Shown here: positions 35,011-47,635 of the stretch, in pieces
Numbering within the stretch: position 1 is the first letter of the stretch
Layout of the letters: each line of letters begins with the position of its first letter
Source: Combretum micranthum
Taxonomy: Eukaryota; Streptophyta; Magnoliopsida; Myrtales; Combretaceae
Direction: 5' to 3'
DNA: 64,000 bases
Assembly: GCA_024138025.1 (NCBI GenBank)
Contig: JAMXBD010000058.1
Span: 248,001-312,000, forward strand
Made by a program: the position numbers and the translations under genes
The notes under the pieces: model-generated
The model's database searches: none
Told to the model about the DNA's origin: nothing
The model's input: the letters and a program-made list of their open reading frames with translations, nothing else

Positions 35011-38000
35011 AAAAGCTTGATATTTAGCCCTTAATTTTGCTTATTTCTTGTAATGGTTGAAAGACATGGCTTGTTCTTGTCATGTTGAGTTCTTCTTGAT
35101 CCAAACTTTACATTTTTAACCCGTCTTCGCTTTCTTTGAAAAATATCTCCTTTAAAGACCTAAAAGCTTAACTCCATTAATTCAAGTACTAAATTCCCAA
35201 TATTCATCAATAAAATGACCATTGAACATATGTTTTAGCACCCATAAAATAGGAATAATTTTGGTTCATCAGTAATAAGCTATAAACATCATGGATCTAA
35301 ACTTTACTTATCAAAATCTTTTATTTATGGTATCTATACCCTAAGCCCTTTATTTTAAATGAAAAATATACATTTTGAAGTTGAAAAACCACTTTTCTAA
35401 ATATGGTTCCATTTTCATCCGAATTTTCAAAAGTTGCTATTGTTGAAAATAAAATAGGATCTTGAGTTTCCTACAACTTCCTACCATCATCATGCTATCA
35501 CAAGTCATCCATGAACATAAAAAAATCTAATGCATTTTATGAACTCAAAACTCTAGATCTAGTTTTCTAAACTAGTTTTAAATGCATGAACACATGTGAA
35601 TGAAGAATATATGCATAAATCATAGGTAATAACAAAAATAATAACTCATATAGCAAGATCTATGGCATAAACAAAAATCAAAGCTATAAAAAGTTAGATC
35701 TACCATATATATCAACTCTAAACAAGAAAATAATTGTAATACAAGATAATAAAAGTGGAGAAAAAGAGAGTTTCATTTTTGGCATCATCGTCCTAAGCTT
35801 TTAAGCTTATGGAAAGTCATTTGATGCATGAAACCTTCATTACACTTTACCTATATCACCTATGGAGGCTTTGAGATGAAGATTTGCTTAAAAATCTTCA
35901 AGAAATGTGGGTGGAAGCTAATGGAAGAGTTAGGGGCAGCATGTGTTCTTGAGGAAACAAGAACAATATGGAGAAGAAAAGAGAGGAAAATGAGAGAGAA
36001 AAAGCTAAAGAATGAAAGAGGGAAAGTGAGTAAATGAAGGAGAGAGAGAAAATGAGTGTTTTAATTGAATAAATGAGAGAAAAAAATAAAACAAGGGCAG
36101 CCAATGAAGCCCCATGCTGCACGTGAATGTTGAGAGAGGAGAGAGAGTGAATTTGTTGAAATTTGACTCAAAATTGAATTGTGTAATAAATGTGTATGTG
36201 TAGCTTCTTTGAGAAGGAGTAGAATTTATTTATTTTAGTCAAAATAGGAGTAATTAAAGGACAATGGCAGCCAAAAGAAAGAAAAAATTTGCCATGAAGT
36301 GATTTAATAAAGTGTAAAAAGATTGAAGTGAAAAAGAAGTGATGTGTGAAAGGTGTACTTGAAAAAGATGGGTTGTAAGAGTACTTTCTTAATAAAATTA
36401 AACAAAATAAAATAAAATTAGAAAAATTATTCCAAATAATTGTAGCCGATTTTTCACAATTAAAATTAAATAATTATTTGAATTATTTTAGTATTTCAAC
36501 AAATATGTTACCGGTACGATCAAAATACGCGAATATGGGCTATAAATAATATTTTTATAACCCGAAAAATTATAAAAAATTATTTTATGAAAATATAAAT
36601 ATTTTTCAAATATTTTCCAATTATTAAATTAATTTATTTTATTTTTAGTATCGGGTCTTAAACAAAATCTGATCCCGTAAAAGCCCGAACTAACTAAATT
36701 TTAGAAAAACAAAATTTTCTATAACATATAAAATATTTATTTAAAAATATAAGACTTTATAAGAATAATAAAATTTTGTAATGAAATAAAAATGAATAGT
36801 GCAAATGACTAATCAATTACCGGTAATAATGGAAATACAATAAAAAGGTTATAACTGTAACTTTTATAACCCGAAAAATTATATAACTGATATATTTAGA
36901 AATCTTATGAAATTACGAGTCTAACGGTACTATTAGTATATTTTTTTATATCTCGAGCCCCGGGACATGCTTTTCGAAGTCTGTATCCGAACGGGTTCGA
37001 AATAGGTCAAAAATTTACCAATCTGATATTTTTAAACAAGCTCATATTACTATGAGCTATTCTACATATTTAAACTACCTCTCGGCCTCTAGGGTTGGGG
37101 GCGCTAGATTGCCGGACTTACGCTATTGTATTCCGGTTAGGGTTTCCGGGTGATTTTCCGGTTTAGACCTTTGCCAATTTGGAAACTGATATTTATGTTT
37201 ATACAACATATTTAATTTGAGAAATTTATTTTAAATTTTATTTTTGTAAATATTTAATATCTCTTAATGTTTTCGGAATTCTTGAATTAAGTTATATTTT
37301 CGAAAGTTAATCGTTATTTGCTTTTCAATAATTTGTTTTTGAGCTTTCTATTACCCGTTTTTATAAGTCGGAGTTAAATATGGAATTTTTCGTACGTCGT
37401 GGTTTTGAATTTGAAGACCACTGAGTTCTTATTTTATTGTTTAAAAATTTTCATTTTCTCAAGATTAAGAAGTTTCTGAATTCGTTCGTGAATTAGGACT
37501 TATCGAAATTCGGTTTGAATTTGGAGTGATTTTTTTAGGGTTTATTTTCGAAGTTCATCTTGAAATTATTTACTGAAATTTTCCGGGTTACAAAGTTAAT
37601 GGTGGATTGTAGTTCAGAATAATATAAGATAGCTTAAAAATATCAGATTTGTCAAAATTCAACTCGTATTGAACCTAGACAGAATCAGTTCTACGAAAAT
37701 GTGCCCTAGTGCCTGAAATAGTTAAAATATTCTGATAACGCCAAAAGACTCGTAAATATACAAGGATTTCAAAAATATCAGTTTCGTAATTTTTTTTATA
37801 ACTAAAAATATCATATATAACTCATTTACGCGTATTTTCATTACTATTGTTATTTTATTTGTTTAGTCTACTATTCATTGTACAATTTATACTATTCATT
37901 ACTATTTCACTATCTCTACTTTTTCTTACAATCTACACACATATTGTTACACTTTCACATTTCCAACATAATTTTATTAACATCACACCTTACACATTAT

Positions 38001-38138
38001 TACTTTTCATTACAAAAATTACAATAATAAAACAAAACTCTCCTTCCCTCTCCCTCTAATGCCACCAGCCCCCTCTCTCTCTTTTCCAATTTATTTTTTT
38101 AATTTATTTTATTACATCTAATTTTCACTCCAAAACTC

Positions 38139-38146
38139 TATAAATA
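38139..38146 (+). promoter_or_regulatory. TATA box of LL6
   Basis: TATAAATA before TCCATTCCCTCC and an ATG-free CT/A-rich leader. Confidence 0.7.
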
Positions 38147-40197
38147 TCCATTCCCTCCTCCACACTTTACACATACTTCTTAAACCTTAACAAAACTCTA
38201 CCAAAATTATTCCTCAAATCCTCTACAAAAAATCATCTCTAAAAAATTCTTTCGAACATTCTTTTCTACTCAAAAACAGTTAACCACATAATACTACCTA
38301 CATATCCTTACATCTACCTTCAACACATACACACCTTTAGGTAAAAATCTTCTATATTTACTTTTTCTATATCATGTAACTTAACATGACCATAGTGTTG
38401 TTTCTTAAAGCTCATGTGAGTTATAGAAGCAACAACATGTTCATGTTTTGTTCTTGTACATGCCAAGAATTCCAATTATGTTGTTCTGTTATTATTATGA
38501 TATTATATTGTTATTATTGTTATTATGCTCCTAATCTAACTTTATATACATATTATTAAATAATATGTATATCTATATTTCTTAGAACCTTAATGCTCGC
38601 TAACTATCGCTAACATACTTATTATTATGATTTTTTCTTTTCTTTCTTTTCATTTCTTTTGGGACTAGTATATTCTTACTCCCGGGTTGCCTTGATGAAT
38701 TTAAGGCTCTCAATACTTAATTGCGATACCTTGATGAAGCTAAGATTTCCAATACTTGACCATATTATTTTGTTTATTTGCTTATTATATTTTTTTTCTA
38801 TCTTATTGTGCATTATTCTTACCCTTTTTCATTGATACATAATCATATTCATGCATGATTAGAATGTTGTTGTCTTAATAAAAATAAAAATGAGTTCTTT
38901 TGTTAATAAAGAAAGTAAACTAAATTTCTTATCATTTAATAAAGGATTTTTCAACAAAAGACATAAGTATTGTTTTTAATAAATTCTTTTCAAAAGCTTA
39001 GACAAGTTAATCATAAATTTTAAAGTATTAGCAATAAAGATTTCTTCAAATAATAAAAGGAACTCATTTCTTTTATGAGTCGGAACTAGCTACTCCATAA
39101 AAATATAATTTTTAGTATTAAACTTAAGATGTTAACCTAACCATATCTTTTATAAAACATAAATAGGTTCATCATAGACTTTGAAAATCACTTACTAAGT
39201 AAGCTTCTACAAGACTTAATTTTAATATTGTTATTCCCTTTTCAAAGTTAAAATGAAAATTTTGATAAGTTCTAATGTTGGTAATTCTTTATTATGAAAA
39301 CTTTTCTCATAAATTTATCCAAAAGGATTATGCCACCACTTAATAAATATTAAGAATAAAACAAGTTTTTCAAATCAAAGTAAAATCAATTTACTATTTT
39401 AGAAACCAACTTAGAGAAATAAAATTTGCCAAGAAAGTAAAGTTTTAAAAAGGTAAAATTATTTTCTAAAGAAGTAGAATAATATAAAAATAAGAGGAAA
39501 ACACGCATTTAACACAATACCAAATATTAGATAACATCAACGACTTAAAATTTTTTTTAAAAACCTTATTTTTCAATCACTAGAAATAAAATTGGTAGAT
39601 AACTTAAAGGACCAAATTTTGAAAATAATTTATATTTGAAAGAGTTATGAAATAAAAATATAAAAGGAAAACACTTATTTATAGTAACCTGAAATTTGAA
39701 ATTTCTTTCAAATCATTTAAACAGAAAATTTTCAAACTCCAACTTTTCAAAACCATAAGGCCAGTTGTTTTACGAAAAAAATATTTATTGAGACAACACC
39801 AGTAGAATCATGCATAAAATATGAGTCTATTTATGTATTAAAATGATTTTTCCAACCATATACATATCTATATATTCATTTAAGAATTTTTTTGGTAAAG
39901 AAAAGTTTGGAAAATCATATTTTAAAGGCTGGGAATTTCGTAACTATTCTGTATCGTGGTGTTTTGCAACCCAAATGGCTTTTTATATAAAAAATAACCT
40001 TAGGAATGGATAAATCTTTTCAAGTAGGTAGAAAACATCATATAATATGCGAAATTTCAAGTTAAAAATGAGCAAGTTATGGTCATTTTAAATTTGAATT
40101 TCCTACTATCTGAATTTTAACGTAAATACTAGAATAGAATTAGAAAGTTCAAGTAGAACTTCTATGAAATACTCATTTCGAGTATTTCTTTCGTTTA

Positions 40198-40239
40198 GGT
40201 AACGAAGTTTGGGAGGATCCGTATTTTGAGGACTATTAA
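40198..40239 (+). other. exon-like block of LL6, degraded
   Basis: TTTCGTTTAG acceptor-like sequence, then the frame GNEVWEDPYFEDY ending in TAA after 13 codons. The downstream ATG/donor pair is lost here (GCGATTGAGTTT). Confidence 0.45.
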
Positions 40240-40599
40240 GAGTAAAGAATTTTAGCAAGGATAGCGATTGAGTTTATCTCCTACCTTTACGTACTTGTTT
40301 ATGCTTATAAGTAGAGGCACTAGAAGTTGGAAAAAAAGATGAAAATGGAATATGCATGATATTAACTATTGAAAGTATACTACATATATCTAGACATGAA
40401 TTGTTATTAATTAAATTGTATTTTATTATCATGATGGAGTGTCTGGAAATGTTATGATCGCCTTTAAATTATCTTAACTGCATATTAAGAGTTATATTAA
40501 TTGATTCATGCATTTCACATATTTAGTCTCATTTCATTAGCTACTATATTCGATGGGATAAGAGTATAGTGGTGAAGTTCACAAGAACCCATAAGTCTA

Positions 40600-40700
40600 T
40601 AAAGATGGGCGAATAGAAGCTCGAAAGAACTATTTAAGGATGGGCGAATAGGAGCCCGAAAGAACTATTTAAGGATGTATGAATAGGACCCAAAAACAAA
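40600..40700 (+). repeat. hairpin tandem array of LL6
   Basis: Units GATGGGCGAATAG-x-AGCxCGAAAGAACTATTTAAG; the AATAG and CTATT arms flank the conserved (G)AGCYCGAAAGAA core. Confidence 0.75.
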
Positions 40701-41859
40701 CTACATAATTGGATTTCACATATGGGTTTTAAAGAGCCCGAAACACCTAACCCCGAATGGAGAGGTAAATCCATTCAAACATATGATTTTCAGTAGATCA
40801 TATGTATTGTTTGTTCACTTGCTTGATGCATCAATATGCTTGTTTAATAACTTGTTTAAATTTATTGATAGAAGTATGTTAATCCAGAAATATTCTCACT
40901 AAGCTAGTTGAGCTCACACCCATTAGGCTTTTGTTGAAACAGGACCGATATCTCTTTTGCCAATGACTTCATATACTCGAGTGGAATTATGTTTTTGGAA
41001 GCTTTTGGGGGTAATCCTTTTGAAGATCTTAGAATAGATTTTCTTAAAAATCATTTGGTTCTAGTATTGTTTCTTTATGCAAAAGACTAAGTTGATATTT
41101 TGTTCTTAAGAGATTTATCGGGGGAATGCCCCTAAGATGGTGTAAGGACTATATTTGTAAACCCCCAAATTTTCGGAATCAGTTTAGCATAAAACCCTAA
41201 ACCGAAAGTCAAACGGAACCCTAAAGGTCAACAAAACCCTAGTATACCGTATCCAACTAAATCCGGCATTGCCGTTTTCCTTGGCCCTGAAAAACGAAGT
41301 TGGGATAATTAGCTAGAATAGTTCGTAATAACCATAGGTTTTATAAAAGTTTCTGTTTCGTGAAATTCGGGTGTCCTTCGAACCCGATCGGACACAATTC
41401 TCGAAAAACGTGTCCGGAAGCCCGGAATAATAAAAATATTCCGAATACACCGTTAGACTCGTAAAAATATAAGTTTTCCAAAAATATCAGTTTCATAATT
41501 TTTCGGTAAGTAAAAATAACAGATATAGCTATTATACGCGTTTTTCTTACTACCGGTACTTTAATTGTCATATCTACTTTACATTACACTATTCATTACT
41601 ATTCTACACTATTCTTTTATCTCTACTTTTTCTTACACCTATTCTTACACTCTACATAACCTATAATCTTAACTTTTTACCTTTCCCATAACTTTATATC
41701 ACATCTACTTACATATTACATCTTTTATTTTTCAAAAAGTCAAAAAAAAAAAAAACACTCCCCCCCCCATGCATGGCCGGCGCCCCCCCTCTCTCAATGC
41801 CCTCAATTTGTTTTAATTTCACTTTATTTTAATCACACAAAAATCACTCCTCAATTTCC

Positions 41860-41867
41860 TATAAATA
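41860..41867 (+). promoter_or_regulatory. TATA box of LL8
   Basis: TATAAATA then CCCCCCTTCTCTTTC, as in LL1. Confidence 0.75.
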
Positions 41868-43627
41868 CCCCCCTTCTCTTTCACTTCTTTCACACCACTT
41901 CTACACTAAAATTACTCTCTCAAAATCTCTCAAGAATTTCTCTCCAAGAAGTTCTCTTTAGCTCATCTCCTTTAGGTAAAAATTCTTCAAGAAGTTTCCA
42001 TGTTCATCTACTTAGTATGAACTTAATGTGTGTTTTCTAAAACCATGAAGGTTAAGAAAGCAACAATAGGTTCATACTTTGTTTTTGTCCATAATCATAA
42101 TTCCTTTATGTTCATGTTTCTTTTTTATGTTCATTTATATTTCTCTTTTATGTTCATAACTATCTACTATATCTATATAGCTATATATACTATTTAGAGC
42201 ATATAAGCTCATATCTTGCAATTTATTTATTTCATGCAATTTATTTACTTCAATGCATTTTATTTATTCCAAGTTGTTTTTAAGACTAGTCTCTAGTCTT
42301 AGACTTGTCCTCATCAAGTCAAAACAAGCTTTTCTTTCTTTCATTTTATTATTATGGGACTAGTTTACTTCTTAGTCCCGGGAGCCTTGAAAAAGCTAAG
42401 ACTCCAATACTTGACTTTATTATGCTTTATGTTATTTTGGTTATTATTATTCTCATAATCATGTTCATTTAGATTGTTGTCCATAATTTTATTTAAAAAA
42501 AGAAGAATTTTGTCACTTAGAAATAAGTTTATGTAAAGTATAAAATCTATAAAGCAACACAAAATAAACTCATTCCTTTTCATGTTACAAAAAGAACTCA
42601 CTATAATTTTATAAACTACTTTTACTTTAAAAAGCCACTTAAATCCTTATTATCCCACCTTGTTTTTCAAAAGAAAATATTTTGTTGACAAAAATGGTTC
42701 TTTTCATAAGAAAGAAAATAAGATGGATGACTAAGGAAATTTTTAAGTAAAGACCTTTGCAAACAAATAGGCAAAGAAAATTTATGGTTTGAAAATAATA
42801 AAGTTATTTCTTTTCAAGTTACAAGAGGAAATTAATAAGATTATAGAAATTAGTTTTTCTACAAAAAGTCCTTAATTGTTCCACATTGTTTTTATGAAGA
42901 AAACAAATTTTCATGCATGGATGATTATTTTTGAAAAATATGAGACATGAGAAAAAGAATGAAAAATATCAAGTAAGGATTTTTGCAAAACAAGTAAACA
43001 AAGGAATTTACACAAGAAAAATGAAGAATAGCATAAGTCCTAGAAAACTTCAAATATAGTATTAATGTAACTTAGAAAATTTTATTTTCGAAGGTCACTT
43101 AGAAAAAGATAAATAAAACCAACATAAAATGTTTTTAGAAAATAAAGAAAACAAGGTATTCATTTCAAAGAAATTTGCAAAAACAATTTCCGAAAAGCTT
43201 CAAACCAACATTGTTTTACCTAAGAAAAATAAATTGGACAACAAGACACTTGAGCATGCTTAAATATGAGTTATATAGTTATAAAAAGAGAATTTTTCAA
43301 CTATATAGATAACTAAGTATTTATCAAACAAATTTTGATTTCTTGAACCAAAGTTGTTTTTACTTGGAAATCCGTGGTGAATTTTGTCGCTACTTTTTCA
43401 GAGCCTATATGGCCTTGTTTGTTGGATATAATTTTGGAAATGGGTAGATCTTTTCGAGTAGGTAGAAATCGGTATATTATATGCGCGATTCCGAGTTAAA
43501 ATGACCAAGTTATGGCCATTTTAAGTTGGAACATTCTTCTATACGAACTTTAACGTTCTTTGACATTGTTTTGTCAAAATTCAAGAAAATCATCAAAAAA
43601 ACTCATTGTGGGTATTTTCTTTGGTTA

Positions 43628-43733
43628 GGTGACCCCGAGGGGATTCTTTACCCCGAGAATTATTACGATTAAGTGGAGTGTGTGAACGACTCATCCGCTT
43701 AGAGGAATAGACGACAATGGCATCGTGAGTTTA
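43628..43733 (+). other. exon-like block of LL8
   Basis: TTTGGTTAG acceptor-like sequence; frame GDPEGILYPENYYD then TAA (43670). Compared with LL1 it is exactly one codon shorter, so the frame is kept. ATGGCATC then GTGAGTTT follows. Confidence 0.5.
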
Positions 43734-44034
43734 TTTCCATTAAATGCTATACTTGTTGTGCTTGTAAATTAGTTGCACTAGAGTTAGGAAAAGATAAACC
43801 GATATGTGTAAAATAATTCATTGAAAGAATCTAAGAATATCGAAGCCAGAATTGTTCTAAGTGATTGTTTTAGTTTAATATTGATTTGTGTGAAATTCCT
43901 TGATCGCCATAAAGTTGAAAATAATTATGTTATGACTTTATAAATTAATGAACTCATGCATACCACGAAGTGAGTCACATTGCATGGTTGGGTTATTATC
44001 CTTGGGTGAGAAGGATAGTAAGCTCATGTCGAAA

Positions 44035-44110
44035 GCAACACTTGGCGGGAGATCCGAAAGCGATTGCTTGGCGGCTTAATGGAATATGCTTGGCGGTAGA
44101 TCCGAAAGCA
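44035..44110 (+). repeat. hairpin tandem array of LL8, divergent arms
   Basis: GCTTGGCGGGAGATCCGAAAGC and TGCTTGGCGGTAGATCCGAAAGCA surround a variant unit. Arms (T)GCTT/AAGC(A) replace the TAGT/ACTA arms of LL1 while the loop keeps GATCCGAA. Confidence 0.7.
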
Positions 44111-44874
44111 AGGTCAATCAAGTAGATTCGGAATGCTCGACGATGTGTGCTCGTGAGCAAGAAAACTTTTTATTTAAAACTACTTGAATTGAGGTTATGT
44201 ATCACCAAACCCCGAATGGAGGGCGTAAATCCATTCAACATATAGTTCCCGGAAAACTATATGCTTGTTTGCCCACGTGCTTGTGCATTACATTTGTTTG
44301 ATTAAATCAACTTGTTTGAATCTTGTTACAAGAAGTTATTTATGGAAATAGTTCTCACTAAGCCTATTAGCTTATACCCCATAGATATCTTTTGCAGTTT
44401 CCTACTTATGGTTAAGGCCACGTGGACCATGCGGGCAGGTAATCTCTCTTGAACATTAGAAACTTGGGTAAAGTGTAGCATAGTATTAGCATGCAAATAT
44501 TTATATAATAGATTAGTAATTTAGGGAGTTGTCCCTAAGTTTGTAAAGTCTTTGCCATGAATGAATAATTATTGTGAATCCTCTTTTCTTAATATGTTTC
44601 TATATCTCCTTAAGCTTCATAATTCCATATATGGTCCTCTAAAGTTGTGAAAGTACGCCTTACACTTAATATAAAAGCTTTTGGGAATGGTTAAGGTTGT
44701 CATACTTAAGCTTTAATATTGAGTGTGGCGGACTGTCACGTTTAGGGTACCCATTGGGGCGTGACAATATTCTCATAATGTTGAAGTTAGATATTTATCT
44801 AGATGTCTTGTATGCTATATTTACTATCTTGAACTACACATCCCACCAGAGTCTCTTATTGTTATGATAGATGC

Positions 44875-45103
44875 TGTAAACCCCCAAAGTTTTGTGATCG
44901 TTTTAGCTTAAATCCTAATCGAAAGTTCAACCGAAAAACCCTAGTTAAACGTAATAGTTTAAGTCTGGCAATCCCGTGTTCGCAACCTTAAGAAAGTAAG
45001 TAAGAGATTAGTATGTAGAATAGTTCGTAATAACACAAGGAAGCTTAAAAAGATTAGGTTAGTAAAACCGAAAATCGTTTGAAACCCGAACGGATACAGT
45101 TCT
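44875..45103 (+). repeat. LL9: first 229 bp of a long LTR
   Basis: TGTAAACCCCCAAAGTTTTG with the usual head landmarks (TCTGGCAATCCCGTGTTCGC near 44956, CGGATACAGTTCT at 45091). Cut at 45103 by the chromodomain element. The rest should lie beyond the right edge of the window. Confidence 0.8.
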
Positions 45104-46234
45104 TATAATGCCCTAACCTAAAGGCATTAGAACCCGCTACGTATCCTCTCATATACAGGACACGCAAAGGCTCTAAAATCCACAATAACACATTAATCAC
45201 CTGTAAACACACATAGGGTATCTCATAGGATATGAAACCTGCTTAAACTAAAAACATATACTTCATAAAACATAAACTCCTGGTTCAAACATAAAATCCA
45301 AGTCGGCATAACACAACCAAAAAAACACCAAAAACTAAAAACATTAATATAAAAATCCTTTCATTGAAACCAACCTAAACATCCAACTACAACTTCAAAT
45401 GACCTAAACATATCTTTTCTTTAGAAATCTTGATATATGAAGCTTAGCTCTTGGCTGGGTAGTTGGGTCCACTATCGCCATCCCCGTTATCAAAGAATAG
45501 CTCATATCCAGAAAGATCACATACTATATCCTCTTATACTGAAATTTAAAAGAATGAGCGGCGATGCCCAATACGAAAACTCCAATCCAAAAACAAATGC
45601 ATATGCACATACAGCAAACAGATAATTCATGCAACTTAAGCTAATGCAAACAGTCATATTATTATCTTTCTTAAGCTAACAAAACAACACAGTCCAGTAT
45701 TAGGTATACTCTAATCTCGAACTCGGAGTTACTCAGACCCCATTGAAAATCAAACAACTCTTTGAAAATAATAATCATATACATATATGTATGAGTGGGT
45801 ACTCCTCAAACACCCCAAATCCAGAACACTTAATTCTATCGGAATCATATCAAGGCACGAGTCCACTCGGCATAACCTCACACCAAGATCATCAGGGTGC
45901 CTCACCAGTATCACTGTCTGCCTAGTCTTTACTGGTCAAAGCCAAGCACAACCAAATAGAAAATTATTAAGCCGAATATAATTAGGTTTATTATTCTGTT
46001 TCTACGACCACTCAATCAATACTAAACTTACAAGCAAAAACAACAAGCAAGGATTGGTCGTACCTTTCTCGATTTCAGGAATATAACTCAAATCCTTAAA
46101 TCCGATATCAACAACAACAAAGACAACCCGAACTCTACAAACACCTATGTCAACACTAACAATAATTTCACAAACTCCAAATATCCTGTTACAACATACA
46201 TATATACATCAACGAATATGAACACATTATCAAT

Positions 46235-47000
46235 ATATCCTAACAGACATGAATTCTCCACAAAAATCCTAACCTGAGAAGAAATCTCCGCTATCTGCAT
46301 CGTCTACTCCGATCAAACTCCACAAATATCCTCAAGAACAATAATGAACCGCACAAAACTTCCACAAACACTAAATATTTCACTAAAACCCTAATTTGCA
46401 TAATATAAAGAATGTATAAGGATTGTTTAACTCGTCTTTTGTTTGAATCGATCATAGAGAAAATAAACTTACTGATTTGAATCACTAAAACCCGACTTGC
46501 ATTCATCAATCACATATCTCAACACGTGCTAGGGTTTCCTCATAATAACCTTCATGTAAAATCCAACCAAATCCTAAGAAAAATTATACAAATTCATATA
46601 CAACACATACAAGGTTAATATCCTAACAGATATGAATTCTCCACAAAAATCCTAACCTGAGAAGAAATCTCCGCTATCTGCATCGTCTACTCCGATCAAA
46701 CTCCACAAATATCCTCAAGAACAATAATGAACCGCACAAAACTTCCACAAACACTAAATATTTCACTAAAACCCTAATTTGCATAATATAAAGAATGTAT
46801 AAGGATTGTTTAACTCGTCTTTTGTTTGAATCGATCATAGAGAAAATAAACTTACTGATTTGAATCACTAAAACCTGACTTGCATTCATCAATCACAGAT
46901 CTCAACACGTGCTAGGGTTTCCTCATAATAACCTTCATGTAAAATCCAACCAAATCCTAAGAAAAATTATACAAATTCATATACAACACATACAAGGTTA
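46235..47000. repeat. 383-bp tandem duplication in the 3' LTR
   Basis: 46235-46617 and 46618-47000 are adjacent and almost identical; I see only about three differences (CAGACATG/CAGATATG, AAACCCGAC/AAACCTGAC, CACATATCTC/CACAGATCTC). The related solo LTR at 28682 does not show it. It lies in the transcribed part of the LTR. Confidence 0.95.
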
Positions 47001-47136
47001 AGATCACTTACTTTGGATCAAAAACACCTTTTCGATGATTCTCCAACCCTAGAACTCTAAGAACTATCCAAAACTCTCTTATACAAAGGAAAAAGATGAA
47101 TAAAATTTTCTATCGAAACCGTCTTCTCGCGTCTCG

Positions 47137-47144
47137 TATATATA
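47137..47144 (-). promoter_or_regulatory. TATA box of the chromodomain element LTR
   Basis: TATATATA on the minus strand, with the GC-rich motif array immediately upstream in that orientation (47160-47400). Confidence 0.6.
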
Positions 47145-47159
47145 GAAATTGCTCATATG

Positions 47160-47400
47160 CTAGCACCTACGCCAGCGGCATACTTATATTTTTCCGGCGT
47201 ACACCCTACATTGGAAAAATAACGAACACTGCCGGTGTTCATCGAGGCATTAAATTCTAAGAATTTCAATCCAACAACATACGTAGACAAATCCATGATC
47301 AACGTCGACGGCGTTTCTATTCGGTGTTAAAAGAAATGCTCGCATACGCCTGCGGCGTTCCCCACAGCGTTAAGAAATATGCTACTGTTTCCTTCCTACG
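47160..47400 (-). promoter_or_regulatory. array of GC-rich near-palindromes upstream of the TATA box
   Basis: ACGCCAGCGGCAT (47169), CCGGCGTAC (47203), GCCGGTGTTC (47231), GTCGACGGCGT (47305), ACGCCTGCGGCGT (47345, perfect 5-bp arms) and ACGCCGATAA (47399). Repeated GCCNNCGGC-type sites are striking in this A/T-rich LTR and recur in the solo LTR at 30241-30425. Confidence 0.5.
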
Positions 47401-47589
47401 CCGATAATGTAGATTCTCCAGATGGTAGCGTAGCATCTGTGAAAAATTGCAGAAATCCGAACTTCAACATTCATTCCCCAATCAAACTTAAACTTTTGCA
47501 ACTTACTTGTTTTGACCTTAAACTCATCATATATCATCTTATGATCCATAATCCATTATATTTTCATCTACATATTTCTATATATTACA

Positions 47590-47602
47590 TCTCTCTTCTC
47601 CT
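47590..47602 (-). other. polypurine tract of the chromodomain element
   Basis: AGGAGAAGAGAGA on the minus strand, directly before the TGTAAT start of the 3' LTR and just after the last codons of pol. Confidence 0.85.
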
Positions 47603-47635
47603 AAAAAGAACTTTCGTTCTCGAAAGTTACCTGGA

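Larger units (their letters stand above)
33535..35271 (-). repeat. 1.74-kb solo LTR of another family inside LL7, TSD GTAAT
   Basis: Both ends begin TGAT on their own strand (TGATAGGTTCAAAAG; TGATGAACCAAAATT), and TG...CA termini are flanked by GTAAT (33530-33534, 35272-35276). No coding region. A minus-strand TATAAAT near 34515 suggests minus orientation. It carries an 82-bp duplication (34532-34694) and four 61-62-bp repeats (34789-35010). The phrase GGTCGTATTCCTAGGGAACG (33652) resembles wording found in other plant Ty3 LTRs. Family not determined. Confidence 0.85.
30982..37592 (-). repeat. LL7: minus-strand solo LTR with a nested LTR, TSD AAGTT
   Basis: Plus-strand TGTCACGCCCCAAAGGGTAC to CCGGGTTACA, flanked by AAGTT (30977-30981, 37593-37597). 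Net length is about 4.87 kb after removing the 1.74-kb insert at 33535-35271. Close to LL2. Minus-strand order is composite head (37592 to about 36700), promoter area near 36060, A/T-rich tandem array (35440-35280 and 33530-32690), exon-like block (32108-32064: GDPEIDDSLPSNYYY then TAG, ATGGCCGA|GTGAGT), twin hairpins (31541-31486). No genes; open frames at 35828-36122 overlap the promoter complement. Confidence 0.93.
41156..44766 (+). repeat. LL8: solo LTR, 3611 bp, TSD ATATT
   Basis: TGTAAACCCCCAAATTTTCG to GGGGCGTGACA, flanked by ATATT (41151-41155, 44767-44771). Very similar to LL1 for most of its length, so both belong to a recently active subfamily. Includes TATAAATA at 41860, donor-like TTTAG|GTAAAAATT at 41976, the hairpin run (about 42196-42400), exon-like block 43628-43730, an array of a different sequence type at 44035-44110, and twin hairpins 44214-44263 with a rearranged but still paired second stem. 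Confidence 0.95.
30834..44874 (+). repeat. LL6: long LTR split by LL7 and LL8
   Basis: Starts TGTAAACCCCTCAATTTCTA (30834-30981), resumes after LL7 at 37593-41155 and after LL8 at 44767-44874, together about 3.8 kb. It lacks its last 110 bp or so because LL9 is inserted at 44875; those bases should lie past the right edge of the window. It has TATAAATA at 38139, donor-like TTTAG|GTAAAAATC at 38341, an exon-like block at 40198 and twin hairpins at 40755-40804. Close to LL4 and LL10 but without their extra first 180-210 bp. Confidence 0.88.
45104..47589 (-). repeat. 3' LTR of the chromodomain element, 2486 bp
   Basis: On the minus strand it begins TGTAATATATAG at 47589 and ends in GGGCATTATA at 45104 (the terminal CA is mutated). 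Its outer 117 bp match the start of the 5' LTR at 60720 (CCTAACCTxAAGxCATTA...CGTATCCTCTC...). Contains a minus-strand TATATATA at 47137, a GC-rich array upstream of it and a 383-bp tandem duplication downstream. The short frames inside (for example 46291 and 46674) are copies of one non-coding segment. Confidence 0.9.

Noticed and set aside
46291..46892. Two identical 72-codon frames
   Set aside because: They are the two units of the 383-bp non-coding duplication, not paralogous genes.
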